DNA of 64,000 nucleotides from Nageia nagi (taxonomy: Eukaryota; Pinophyta): the NCBI GenBank assembly GCA_050084985.1, contig JBITNC010000002.1, forward strand, positions 18,104,001 through 18,168,000, given 5' to 3'. The translations under genes were made by a program, and so were the position numbers. The notes under the pieces are model-generated. The model did not search any database. It was not told where the DNA came from and saw only the letters and a program-made list of their open reading frames with translations. The stretch's first letter is position 1, and the number at the start of each line of letters is the position of its first letter. Below are positions 22,146 through 34,560 of this stretch, piece by piece.

Positions 22146-24065
22146 AAACTTACACTAACCCCAACCAATTGCATGAACTTATCCATCCTATTCACTACCA
22201 TCATCAATCTATTCATCATACCCCCAAATTAAACTCATAAAACTCTTTCACTTTCTTATCCACCCCCTTGAATTCCTCACCTTCTTCCACATCCATCATG
22301 AGATTAGTCCATGAGTGAATTTCTTGGATTCAAGGAAGCCAACCATCTCACCAAATAACCATGCCTACTTACAAGGCACTTTATGAAGAGTTGGATCATT
22401 AATTCATCTCTTCCCCTCTTTCTATACTTACACACATCAATTTCACCCTCAACTATCCATGTCACATCCTCATATCTATCAAAATACCTCATACTCTTAT
22501 TCTTATACTCTTTTATATTCTTACCATTACTTTCTAATAAACCATCTCAATCTCCTATTCTTATTCCATCTCCTTTTATTCGATCCCCTCTTCCTCAACA
22601 TTCCCCCTTTTCACCTCTCTCTTCATATCTTTCTCAATCTACATCTCCTCTTCAATATTCTTCCCTTCCTCCCTCTTATCCACCTTCTCATCGTCCCCCA
22701 TATCCTCAACCTCCCCCTCTTGATTCTAATCAACCTTTAATCTCCCCTCATCCTACTTTATGGAATCTTCCATCACCATCCAACCATATACCTTTTTTAT
22801 TCACCACCACATAAGCCAAACCAATCATAATATTAAATCATATTTCCTCAAGTTGGTAGCACTTATTTTCATCCTCTTCTCCTGCTCATCTATAACCATA
22901 ACCTAATGCTTATCCCCCTCTTGCTCCCATATACCCTCATAATTATCTTCCCTTAACTACCTCCCCTCTTAAGGATCCATTTCAATCTCTTTTCCCTCTT
23001 CACATATCTTCTTCCATATCATATATTACAATACCTATGTTCCATTACCCTCTTCCATACTTGAGGAATGACTTCTCGCTATTATTTAACCCGAGAGACC
23101 CCTTGACATCTCATCTTGGCCTTCTAGGATACATGATACCCTTCCTCTATATCCTCTTAAGGAATCTCTCCTTTCTCTTTTTCCTAATGGATATTCTTCA
23201 TGCCATTGATCTCATTTTGATAATTCTTATTATCCCCTTATCTTTTCCATCCCATTTGGGAGGGTTTCATGTCCAACTAATATTCCTCCACTATTCTATC
23301 CACTTTTCACTTTTCCTTCTTGGACACAATATATTCATCTTTGTTCATACATTTATATTATTTAACATGTAATTCTTCATTTCCCTCCCTCATCAAACAC
23401 CAACCTTCATCATTTTTCTCACATTGTATCATGTTCTTATCACCATCCTAAATTATCAAATTTGTACATGATAGTTATAAAATATCCATTTTAGCATAAT
23501 ACAATTCTAGTAACTTTGGCATTGATGATCATTTACACTTCCATGTTGGGAAAAAAATATGAAAATTATCTTATTTTTCAGGGGTACATCAACATTTATG
23601 TTCACATCCTTGTGGCATATTTTAACCCATGCATAAGGATCATCATGATAGTTATTATCCTAAACCCATAAATTCTCATAAATATTAAATATTTTTGTGA
23701 AAGAATGTTTCTTATCTCTTATTGGATCTTATTACATTATCACATATACAAGGTCTCAAACTCCATCTTCTACCTCTTATCTTTCTTCTCCATATACACC
23801 TCATCCATTAAATCCTCTTAGGATTGGGAGATGTCATTACTCACTCCTTTCACATGCATATTCCTTCAATATTCTTTAAATTGACACACTTCTTTTCTTT
23901 CTTGCTTCATAAACTTCATCTATCATCTCTCCTCAAGAGGACCCCCATCAAATTTATTCATTACCCACTAATATTATATGTTTTATTCTAAGCATTTCAC
24001 CTTCCTCACTCTATCCTTCATCTCATAATTATTCTTCTTTATCAGTTGGGGAATCTTCATATTTC
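22146..24065. other. Pyrimidine-rich block with decayed Pro/Ser-rich frames
   Basis: The plus strand is strongly C+T-rich to about 23350. A 143-codon frame at 22383-22814 is Pro/Ser/Tyr-rich, with no recognised domain. Because the gypsy element at 24071 inserted with target duplication TCCTT, this block was originally continuous with 38885 onwards and may belong to an older element. Confidence 0.45.
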
Positions 24066-24070
24066 TCCTT

Positions 24071-24751
24071 TGATCTAAAAAAGAGTCATTTTTGGATTTT
24101 GATTTCAAGAATGGAGATTATCACCATCAACCTTCATGCTCAAAATTAGACATGTCCATGCAATTTGATGAATTGGAAATGTAAGAAGTAGATTTCCAAT
24201 GGTTCATTTACTATCACATTTAGACCACCAACACTCCATTTAACATGGTCATTTTCTTGGAACTTGAACCATCAAGATCCATTTTGGGAGTTGAACTATT
24301 TGTTTCTTCCATATATTCCTGAAGACGCTTCATTCCAAGGTTGTTGAGAGTTTTTCAAATGTATTTTGATGGTTCTATGGGATCATTGAAGCATTCTTAA
24401 AAGCTCAAATTTGATTCAAGGAGGTTGGAAGTTGAAGGAGTTTCAATGTTCTATGATAATGTAATACCCATATTCTTGCAATTTGTAATCACCATTTTAT
24501 CCACATAATGTAGAAGATATGATTAAATTGGATATACTTCCATATAACAAGGAACCAATATAAATTCGACTATTTCATTTTGTGTGATTCTCATTTTAAA
24601 TATTATTAGTGATTTTCTTCCAATTGTTTGCAATTGGAAACTTAATTTTAAAAATTAACTCTTCATAAAGAGGACCACTAATGACCCATTTTTGGCAATC
24701 TTAAATCGTAAATAGTCCATTTTTGGCATAATCGAGTTATATAATTTGAAT
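24071..24751 (+). repeat. Gypsy 5' LTR, first part
   Basis: Aligns with the 3' LTR from 38122: shared blocks GGAGATTATCACCATC, TCCATATATTCCT, TTCCAAGGTTGTTGAGAGTT and GAGGAACC-type segments. It is interrupted at 24751 by the copia 5' LTR. Confidence 0.88.
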
Positions 24752-25220
24752 TGTTGGAATGTATAATGCATTATTGTAAAGGTTTTGTAATAATATTCTA
24801 TGTAAATTCACTAATTCTTAAGTGAGTATGATAATGTTACTTATCCTACACTCCATGTCGTGAGCATGCCCCTTGGGTAAAAGGATGTGCATGTCATGCT
24901 TTTGTACATTATATAAAAGAGTGATCCAAAGAGGGATTTTGGCCTATAAATAAAAGGCTCCCTTTTTGTGATCACACACCAATTGTGGAGTAAAGTTATG
25001 CTATAGGATAGTGGTTAGGAGAAAAGAGTAGGAGGATTGTAAGAGTTCATATTTGTTAAAAAGAGATATCTAGTTAGTGGATGTACTCCTAGTTGGAGGA
25101 ACCACTTACATCTTGTGTTATCTTTGTGAGATTGCCTTGTGTGATAGTTAGATGTGAATTGAGAGCTTTCATGTGATCTTGGTAGTTTAGGATTGTTCTT
25201 GTTATATTTCAATTCTCTCA
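24752..25220 (+). repeat. Copia 5' LTR with TATA box
   Basis: TG...CA ends. TATAAATA at 24945-24952 is the likely promoter for element transcription. Confidence 0.93.
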
Positions 25221-25221
25221 T

Positions 25222-25237
25222 TGGGTATCAAAGCTCC
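25222..25237 (+). other. Copia primer-binding site
   Basis: TGGGTATCAAAGCTCC directly after the 5' LTR; a variant of the TGGTATCAGAGC site complementary to initiator Met tRNA. Confidence 0.75.
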
Positions 25238-28200
25238 TTGGAGGCTCATCTTCACATCCTTGGTGTGGAAGCTCTTCTTCAATATCTTGGTGATCCTTTC
25301 TTCATTCCTCATATTACACCCTATTGGTGAGGTAAAACTAAGAGAAGGTATAAATTCCCATCTCCTTGGTTATTTTATAGATTATTGCATTATGCTACTA
25401 ACATATTACTTGCTATGTGTTAGTTCCCCTTTTTTTTTAAAAAACATTTGGCTAACAAAGTTGCAATTTTTTTTGATAACCCTCTATGTTACTTGCAATT
25501 TTTTAATTGCTACAATTTTTTTAAAAAGGGTTAGTATACAAAAAAATATATTGCATTTTTTTTCAATTTTTTTCAGAAATAAGTATATATGTTACATATT
25601 ATTGCTATATTACTAACACTATTTTGTTAGATGCAATTTTTTTTGCTTAAAATAGCAATAGCATGATATAGTTAAATTTGCATTTTTTACAAACACTTTC
25701 CTATTACACAAGTTGTAGTGTAAATTATGATGAAAGTAATTTTTTTTGTACTGCATTTTTTTGCAATATTTGCATCAAAAAGGAGAGAGTTTATATATAA
25801 AAAAAGGGGAAAGTTTTTTAATCCATATTAAATATATACATATAATATACTATTTTTTTTAAATAAAATGTCTCAAGTATTCTTTGTGTGCCCATCAGTG
25901 CCTCTAGTGTGACGTGCAACGTCGATGATGGTAGGGGCATTAAGCGTGCCATCATCGGATCAATGCAGATGACCTCATCAGCCCTATCAATGTGTAGAGT
26001 GTTGCGATTAGTGTCATTGTATATCACCACCATCTTTATACCCAACCATCACCTCCTGCTCTTTGCTGTCATCGCTCCATGGCCTCCTAGTGCATCACCA
26101 TCATGTCACTCTGCAACCTCTACTCTCCTTTGCAACCTCCCATTATGCTGCTCCTCTATGCCCTCTATGTGCACCTCATGCCCTATGCAATGCACACCTC
26201 CCTTCCTCTACCTCTACGAGGTCCTCTTTCTATGCCTTCTATCCTTCACCTGTGTGGCCCATTGCAATGCACTCTCAACAGGGTTCTAACCTATGCAGCC
26301 TATCCCACTATGGTCACCATTCTCCTCTGCCATTTGTTTTGGTATCCTTTCTATCCACATCCTCCCTCTGGTCGCTCCCTTGCTACTTTTTTTTGGTTTC
26401 TTTAACCTATGCCTCTCCACTTGCTAACTTTCTATTTTAACACTCATTACTTGAAGTAGATAACCATTAAATGCCTTCTCCTTTTTTGCAAGAAATGAAT
26501 AAACCATATGCTTATTCTCTCCATTAAATGGGTGTCCTTCATATTTATTACACTTTGTCTTGGAGTTGGCTTAAAATTAGGTTGAATGATGACTATTAAT
26601 TGGAGAAAATCATTAAGTTATTTCAAAAGTTTTACTTAGTTAATTTTTTTTTTTAAATTGCCTTTTTTTTGGGCATTATGGAGGAAGTACTTTATGACAA
26701 GGAATTTTTTTGGCAATTTATAGACTATTAAAAGAAATAGTTTTTACTTAAATTGCAAAATTTACTTCCTTAAGTAAATGTGGTAATTCTTAATGGTAAA
26801 TCTTGGTATTTTTTTTTGTTAAAATTTCTAAGGTTAACCTAGCATTTTTTTTCAAGTATTTTGAAAGGATATTTTTTTTAAGTAAAAGGAGGGGGAAATA
26901 TTTATGAATTCCCTTACTTAAAACTTTTATATCCTTTATGCTTAGAAACTCCTATGCTTATGATGCTTGTTTATGCCTTTTTAAGTATTAATCTTTTATG
27001 CAAAACTATAAGTGGACATATGCAAGTTAAGAGAATGGTGTATATTTTTTTAAAGTTATGAATGATGCATATTTATTACTTAATTTTTAAGCTATAGGAA
27101 TAATGCATTACTTAATTTTTTTTTGTTAAGATTAAATAATGCATGCTTAAGGACTTAATTGTTTTTTAAGTTAATGCTTAGAACTTAAATTTTTTAAGAT
27201 GCATGCTTATAACTTAAAAATGCATGTTTATGCCTCTTAAATGTTTTTTAAATTCTTTATGAATGGACTAGTTCTTATGAAGAAATAATGCATGCTTACT
27301 TAATTTTTTTAAGTTATGGATTGATGCATGCTTCTTTAAGTTAATGATGCATACTTATACTTATGAGATTGTTGCATGCTTTTTTAAGTTAATGATGCAT
27401 ACTTATACTTATAGGATTGATGCATGCTAAGTATTTTCTTATGCAAAGTTAATGGACTTATGCAAAATAAAGATTGATGTAAAGATGTCCTTTAGGGGTT
27501 GGTAAACAAAACCTATTGGACTCTTAGGTTTCAAAAATTGCAAATGGATCATTTTTTTTATGCTCTTTTACTTCATGTTTCGTATTTTGATTTATTTTAT
27601 TTTGAAATTAAAATGCAAATATTGATATGAGTAACCCCCTAAAATGAACACATCTACATGTACATTCTTCATCATGACTTGTTTGGGGAGCCATGAGGTG
27701 AGGATAGGTGGATTGGAGCCTTTAAGTTCTATGATCCAAATGGTAAAAAGTTTGTACTTCTCAATTGACCCTAAGTCCTCTATTGGTCTATACATAACTC
27801 CAATAGGTGGACAGGTATGTGTGTAGTGATACCACATATCCACACATCCATTCAGGGATCATCTTGATAATCTAGGAGGAAAACTTGAAACCTAATCAAG
27901 ATTAATAATTTGTTCGATCTAATAAATGTCAAAACTTTAAAAAATAACTAGTACTTATCCTTGTAAGAGTATATTACTACCTAAGGGGAACTGGTTGAGG
28001 ATTGGTAGGACTTGGGCTCCTCTTGTGTGGGCATCTATGTGAAGGCCTAAGTTTAGATAAGAAAATAAGCCTCAACAATGTCAATTTATATCTATGATTT
28101 TTAAGATAAGAAATGTATTTGGGTACATGGATTATTTGAGTTGTAAAACATTTGCACTTGTGAATCAAATCAAGCATGTATCTAGTTTTAAATGTAAAAT

Positions 28201-28281
28201 GTATTATTTATGTGGTTAAAACTTAACTGTTGTTTACTAAACCACATGCTTATTATTTTTTTTCATATTATTATGTAGCAA
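25238..28281 (+). other. Exceptionally long copia leader (about 3 kb)
   Basis: No copia domain is seen here. It holds a GC-richer, C/T-biased block (about 25890-26400) open in all three plus frames across 26103-26289, a repeat-rich block (26950-27480) with many ATGCAT/GCATGC motifs, and short frames open on both strands near 27590-27845. These are composition effects or inserted DNA; I recognise no gene. Confidence 0.55.
27000..27480. repeat. Degenerate tandem repeats rich in ATGCAT/GCATGC
   Basis: Units such as TTTTTTAAGTTAATGATGCA followed by TACTTATACTTAT recur. Two nearly identical units of about 46 bp lie at about 27328-27425, and looser copies extend upstream. Confidence 0.65.
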
Positions 28282-31200
28282 ATGGGAGAATCTTTTTTAC
28301 CCAAACACATTCTCGATGGTTCCAAATTTGGGATTTAGGAACTTCGAATGAAAGCTAAGTTGTAGGCAAGGAAGCTTTGGCAAATAGTGAATGAGAACCT
28401 TGTACCTTCTATAGATGAGAAGGCACTAGAGGCTTACAATACAAAGAATGAGTTGGTAATCTCCATGATTTATCATGTAATTTTAGATGATGTGCTCTTA
28501 ATGATTTCTTCTTCAACCTTAATAAAGGAAGCATGGGATAAGCTTAAGAAAATATACCTTGGTTCAAACTTTTCAAGAAGGTTTACCATTATTCAAAAAT
28601 TGCTTCAATCTCATCAAGGGGAAGATGAAAATATGGCTATCTACTTGAACAAAAATATTGATCTAAAGATCCAACTTGTTGCTTGTGGGTGCAATTAGAT
28701 CAATGATGAGTTCATGGTCTTCATCATTTTTCAAATCCTTTCTTCAAAGTTTGAAAACTTTATAATAGTTATGAAAATAAGGCTTGATGAAGAAGAAGAA
28801 GTTTTCTCCCTTAAGAATCTTTTAAGGTACCTTTTGAAGCTTGAAGAAACCCTTAACAATAAGATGTTGATTTCTTCTCTTAAGAATAATAATGTTGCTC
28901 TTGGAGTAACCAAAACTCCTTTCAAGGAGAAATTCAACCATCAAAAGAAATCTTATCCTTCTTCCTTCAAAAAGTTTGAAAAAAGAGATAATGGCTACAA
29001 TAGTAGTAGGAACAATAGAAATAATAACCATAATAGCAAGAATAATGGCAAAAATAACCACTTTAGGCAAAGAGATAGAAAAGGTAAAGCAAATAATCCA
29101 TATTCTAAGAAAAAATTTGATAGTAATTGTAACTATTATGGTATTCAAGGTCACAAAGAAGTTGATTGCTATAAAAAAAAAGAGAAAAAGAACAAAGGTA
29201 ATAGAAATATAAATAACTACAAAGAAAAGAAGAATATTCATGCTAGTTTTGCTACAATGCTTTACTCCATGTCTTATTCTTTTTCATCTAATTGGATTGT
29301 TGACTCTGGTTGCACTAATCACCTATGCTTTAAAAAGAAAAAGTTTGAAAACTTTCACAAGTATAAAAAAGATACGGTTGTGATAGGTGATAACTCTATC
29401 CTTGAAGTCCAAAGAATTAGAAGTGTATTGATTTATGAAAAGGTTCTTGAAAATGTTCTTTATGTTCCTAAGTTAAGGATGAACCTTCTCTTCATAATCT
29501 AAATTGCTAAAAAATGGTACTCTTTTGAGTTCGATTCTCAATCCTAGTGCATTAAGAAAAGATTTGCCACTTTGGTTAAAGGATCTATGAAAGATAACCT
29601 CTACATTGTGGATCAAGTTCTATCAAAGATGTGTCTTACTTCTAATATGTATTCTAGAGATAATCTTTGGCACCATCATTTATGATACCTTAACCATAAA
29701 AGTATTCAAATCATAAAAGATCAAGAACTTATGAAATGTTTGCTTTCAATTTCTTCTTTGGTTGGTCTATGCGAGAAGTGCATCCTCGATAAGATGCATA
29801 GAGAAAAGTTTGAAAAAGATAAGACAACAAGAGCATCTCAACCTCTTAAACTTATGCATTCAAATTTGATGGGTCCATTTTAGATTAAGTCACTTGGAGG
29901 AGCATCTTACATTTTGACCTTCATTGATGAATTTAGTAGGATGTCCTTTAGGTATCTACTTAAGCATAAAGATGAAAACTTTGAAAGTTTTAAGGTTTTA
30001 AAGGCCTTTATTGAGAATCAGACTAACTTTAAAATAATGATGTTGAGATCAGATAATGATGGAGAATATAATAGCAATGATTTCAATGACTATTATGTTA
30101 ATTATAGAATCAAGAGATAGTTTACGATTCCTTATGCTCTTCAACAAAACTATGTTACTAAAAGGAAAAATAGAATAATTATGGACATGGATAGATGCAT
30201 GTTAGGTAATCTTCCTAAATTCTTATGGGGTGAAGCTATGAGCACTGCTATTTACACCTTGAATAGGTGTCCTACAAAAGTTGTTTGGTGTAAAACTCTT
30301 TTTGAGACATGGTTAGGAAGAAAACCTAACATTTCTCACCTTAGGGTGTTTGGTTGTGAAGCATTCTCCTACATTATTTTTCAAAAAAGGAAGAAGTTGG
30401 ATAAAAGAGTTGAAAAATGCATCTTTATGACTTATGACAATTAGCATAGAGGTTACAGGCTCTACTCTCCATCCTATAAAGCAGTGTTCATTTCAAGGGA
30501 TGTAAAGTTCAATGAACTTCCTAATGAATCTGCTTCTAATGAAGATATTGATGATCAAGAAAACTCTTCAGTTGCACCTAGTTGGTTAGATATTGATGTA
30601 GACAAGTCACCTCTAGAACAAAATTCTCTAACTCAAAGGGTAATAAGGAGCATGATCTTAAATAAATATTTATTTTTCAAGATTAACAACAAGCATGAGC
30701 TCTCATCCTTCAAATAAGCTTTAAAGTATGAGTGCTGAATAGAAGCCAGGGAAGTGGAGTATGAGGTGTTTATGAAAAATAAAACTTAGAACTTGATTCT
30801 TTATCCCAATGAAAAGAATGTGATTGAAAATAAGTGGATCTACAAGGTCAAGTTCAATTCAATTGGAGATATTGAGAAATATAAGGTAAGGTTAGTAGCT
30901 AAAGGTTTTGCTTAGAAATATGATATAGATTATGAGGAAACGTTTGCTTCCATGGCAAAGATGCCTACTATGAGAGTTATCCTTGCTTTTTTTGTAGCTC
31001 AAAGATGGAAAGTTTTTCAACTTGACATCAAATGTGAATTTTTCAATGGTGAATTAGATGTAAAAATCTTCATGAATCAACCAAAAGGGTTTATTATGGA
31101 AGGCAAAGAGGCTTTTGTGTGCAAGCTAAAGAAGTCATTGTATGAACTTAAGTAAGCACCTCAAACCTAGTATAAAAAGATTTTAAGGTACTTTGCAGAC

Positions 31201-32244
31201 ATTAGTTTCTTCAAGTGTTTTTCTTACTTCAATCTATATGTGCTCAATCAAGGGAAAGATATGGTTTTGATTCTTTTATATGTGGATGATCTTCTAATAA
31301 CTATAAATAATGATGAAATCATTAAAGAGTGCATATCCAAACTTAAGGTAAAGTTTGAAATGATTGATCTTAGTCTATTGCACTACTATCTTAGAATACA
31401 AGTGTATCAATATAAAGATTATACTTACTTCAGTCAATCTAAGTATTTATCAAACATCTTGTAGAATTTTGTAATGGAGGAGTGAAGATATGTTGTAATC
31501 TCAATATCTCTTGGAATCACTATTTCTTTAAGCTCCAACTCTTAGTTAGCTGATGCTATAACTTACAGGCAATTAATTGGTAGTCTTTTGTATTTGACTA
31601 TATCTAGGCCAGATATTATCTTTGTAGTAAATCTGATGGTATAATTCATGCAAAAATCATATGTTGAGCACCTCAATTCTATTAAGAAAATTTTGAGGTA
31701 TGTTGTAGGGACTAAGGATCTTGCTCTAAAGTATTCCAAGTTGCCCTCATTTATTCTTTCTAGATTCTCAAATTCTAACTATGGAGGAGATAGAGATGAT
31801 AAGAAGTCAACCTTTGCATATGTGTTTAGCATTGGTTCAGGTGCTATCTCTTGGGCTTTCAAGAAGTAGCCTACTATTTCTCTTTCCACCATATAAGTTG
31901 AATACCATTCCATGTTTATTGCATCCTAGGAAGCCATTTGGCTAAGGTATCTTCTAAAAGAAATTAGGTACAAGCAAGGTGGCTCATATTTGATTTATTT
32001 AGATAATCATTCGATTATTTCTTTGGCTAAGAATCTTGTGTTCCATTAGAGAACAAAACATGTGAAAATCAATACCCATTTTATCAGGGAGAAGGTTCTT
32101 AATGGCATCATACACTTGAAGTATTGTCCATCCACCTTAAACTCTGCTAATTTGTTCACCAAGCCCCTCCTGAAAGCTTAGTTTTGTAAGCTTAAGGATG
32201 CTATCAGAATGGTAAAGTTACCCTCAAGGGGGAGTGAAGTTTGA
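28282..32244 (+). pseudogene. Copia gag-pol polyprotein, one continuous frame broken only by stop codons
   Basis: All recognisable blocks share one reading frame over 1,320 codons: gag (28282-28900); a CCHC knuckle with its second Cys changed to Tyr (CNYYGIQGHKEVDC, 29128); protease WIVDSGCTNHLC (29293); GAG-pre-integrase LWHHHL...CEKCILDKM (29660-29800); integrase with HSNLMGPF, LRSDNDGEY and NYVTKRKNR (first Asp now Asn, catalytic Glu now Lys); reverse transcriptase FQLDIKCEFFNG and an intact LLYVDDLLI (YVDD 31279-31290); RNase H to SRGGV. About two dozen in-frame stops are present, most at positions where Gln, Trp or Arg is expected. No frameshift is needed anywhere. The element cannot make its proteins. 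Confidence 0.92.
32226..32234 (+). other. Second purine tract at the end of copia pol
   Basis: AAGGGGGAG, identical to the tract beside the 3' LTR at 32951-32959, but 725 bp upstream and overlapping the last pol codons. Confidence 0.7.
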
Positions 32245-32950
32245 ATTCTTGTGTTGAATTTATGTTTGTGATGACAACTTAATCCCATGGAGGGTTTTAT
32301 GCTGTATAGTGTTGATTTTGTTGTACACCTTCATGGTAAGTTCGCTCTACATGAGAAACTTATTATACAAAATTTTTAAAAGCAAAAGATTGGCCAATCT
32401 AGCACTATTCAGTTATCCATATGAGAGGAACTCTTATGTGTCTTTTAGCACTTTTCAGTTATCCATATGTGAAGAAATCTTATGTGCATGCTCTATTTTT
32501 AATGATAATTAACATATGTTTTATATACAGCAGGTGACTATGAGTTTTTGGTATGGAATCTTCATGATGACTTATAGTGCACAATTGATCAATTCATGAT
32601 GGCATTTGTGTGATTCATCTATCTTTGTTGAGATAAATATGTTTCATCTAACTAATTTTGTTATTTGAGCTACTTATGACTTGCAAGTTCCTCTAAGATT
32701 GCAAGTTACTTACCTTAGGTATGTAAGCTCTTGGAGACTCTTCATAACTTCTAGTTGGATGACTACTTCATGTGCATTGAAACTAGTTGTTGTTAATGAT
32801 TGTATTTGAAAAAGTAGTGAATCTCAAACTAGATCTTTATTACTTCACAAATATGTAAAAAGTTCTCATCTTCATTGTATTTTTTTGGAGGAGAACTCTC
32901 TTACTTTCTCTCTTTTTTCTCTTTTATTCACTCTATCCCAATATTACATT
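32245..32950 (+). other. Copia 3' untranslated region
   Basis: About 700 bp without coding motifs. A local 48-bp-spaced duplication (TTCAGTTATCCATATG at 32409 and 32457) lies here. Confidence 0.6.
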
Positions 32951-32959
32951 AAGGGGGAG

Positions 32960-33456
32960 TGTTGGAATGTATAATGCATTATTGTAAAGGTTTTGTAATA
33001 GTTTTCTATGTAAATTCACTAATACTTAAGGGTATCATTTGATACCTTAAGTATTTAAGTGAATATGATAATGTTACTTGTCCTACACTCCATGTCATGA
33101 GCATGTCTTGTGGGTAAAAGGATGTGCATGTCATGCTTTTGTATATTGGATAAAAAGGTGATCCAAAGAGAGATTTTGGCCTATAAATAGATGGCTCCCT
33201 CTTTGTGATCACACACTAATTTGGAGTAAAGTTATGCTATAAGATAATGGTTAGGAGAAAAGAGTAGGATGATTGTAAGAGTTCATATTTGTTAAGAAGA
33301 AAGATCTAGTTAGTAGATGTACTCCTAGTTGGAGGAGCCACTTACATCTTGTGTTATTTTTATGAGATTACCTTGTGTGATAGTTAGAAGTGAATTGAAA
33401 GCTTTCATGTGATCTTGGTAGTTTAGGATTGTTCTTGTTATATTTCAATTCTCTCA
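32960..33456 (+). repeat. Copia 3' LTR
   Basis: Matches 24752-25220, with TATAAATA at 33182-33189. It carries an extra segment of about 28 bp at 33022-33054 forming a near-perfect palindrome. Confidence 0.93.
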
Positions 33457-33493
33457 TCTTTCAATAGCATAACTTATGAAGCTTTATGGATCA
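33457..33493 (+). repeat. Gypsy 5' LTR, last 37 bp
   Basis: CAATAGCATAACTTATGAAG to GGATCA aligns with the end of the 3' LTR (AATAGAAAATCTTACAAAG to AATCA) and is followed directly by the primer-binding site. Confidence 0.8.
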
Positions 33494-33495
33494 TG

Positions 33496-33507
33496 TGGTA
33501 TTAGAGC
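33496..33507 (+). other. Gypsy primer-binding site
   Basis: TGGTATTAGAGC, one mismatch from the canonical Met-tRNA site, two bases after the LTR end. Confidence 0.8.
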
Positions 33508-33692
33508 AGTTCAATAGTTTGAATTTGAAATTGTGAATGCAAGGTAGAAGGTGTCAAAGAGATGAGCTATTTCCTATTGATCATAAGATTGGGAGAAGGA
33601 AAATAAGAGCATATTCCATGGAGGAGTAGGAGTAAAGATAGCCTAGGATAGATTTTGGTTTTAGTTCTAAATTTGAGAGGAGATTTCTTGTA

Positions 33693-34560
33693 ATGGAGAA
33701 TATGGCTAGGATCTTGGATTTGCTTATAGTAAGCCACTCTAGGGAGGATCCAAGAATACCTAAGTTTGATAGGAGACAAGTTGATGATGTTTGTCCTTCT
33801 CATGCCACTACATCATTACCATTAAAAGTAAAGGCCAAAGTTGAAATCCATACTTTTGAAGATGTAGATGTTGAGAAGCTTGAAAATTAATTGAAACAAC
33901 TTGAGGTATATTTTCAAATTCAGTGTGTTGATAACGATGTTCATAAAATTTCATTTATAAGATTAAAATGGGAGGTTCTGCATTGATTTTGTGGGACAGT
34001 AATCTTGAATCCCTTAAGCATGAGAATCAACCATCCATACCTTATTAGGATGAATTCAATAATATTTTGATATATAAATTCTATCCTTTAGGTCATCATA
34101 ATAAGCAACTCATGAAATGGAAATTTCTCCATCAACAAAGAGGGTAATTAGTCCAAGAATACACCACAAAATTTAGAAGAAAATAAAATTTTCTTGGGAT
34201 TTCTCTTAAGGATACTCAAATTTTTATGAAGAATATTGGAGGTTTGCATAGTCATTTACAAAATGCTATTATACTACTTAATCCTACTAATTTTGGCTAA
34301 GTGTGTGTACAAGCACAATATTTGGAAGAAGATAGAAGGTAAAAATGACACTATGATAACTCCAAGAAAAATTCAAATAATAAGGGAAATCAAGAAGGAT
34401 GAAAATCTCAAGACAAAGACAAAGGGAAATGTAAGCAACAAGAAAAGAAAACTAACAATATTATAAAATAGAAAAGTGATGATAAACATTGTTCCTATTC
34501 TGATAAAGATAGACATATTGATGATGAATGTTGAAAGCTTAATCTTGAATTTTATCCCTA
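33693..34560 (+). pseudogene. Gypsy gag remnant
   Basis: Begins MENMARILDLL; then VEIHTFEDVDVEKLEN and, across stops and frame changes, WLKQLEVYFQ-type Retrotrans_gag sequence and a decayed knuckle before 34550 (CSYSDKDRHIDDEC, its second Cys now Ser). At least two frameshifts. It packaged element RNA in the active ancestor; it is not functional now. Confidence 0.7.

Larger units (their letters stand above)
24752..33456 (+). mobile_element. Ty1/copia LTR retrotransposon nested in the gypsy 5' LTR
   Basis: LTRs TGTTGGAATG...TTCTCTCA at 24752-25220 (469 bp) and 32960-33456 (497 bp), very similar apart from a palindromic insertion in the 3' copy. Primer-binding site at 25222 (TGGGTATCAAAGCTCC) and purine tract AAGGGGGAG at 32951-32959. 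One gag-pol frame spans 28282-32244 in the copia order (gag, protease, integrase, reverse transcriptase, RNase H). Flanks TGAAT and TCTTT do not match, so the target duplication is lost or a small deletion accompanied insertion. The leader of about 3 kb is unusually long. Confidence 0.92.

Noticed and set aside
22383-22814. Pro/Ser-rich 143-codon frame
   Set aside because: Arises from C/T-biased sequence; overlapping frames are equally open, so not called as a gene.
28822-29241. 139-codon minus-strand frame rich in Ile, Phe and Val
   Set aside because: Reverse complement of the Lys/Asn-rich copia gag tail; a composition shadow.
32226-32234. Inner purine tract as the real 3' LTR boundary of the copia
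   Set aside because: The sequence after it does not match the 5' LTR; the matching LTR starts at 32960.
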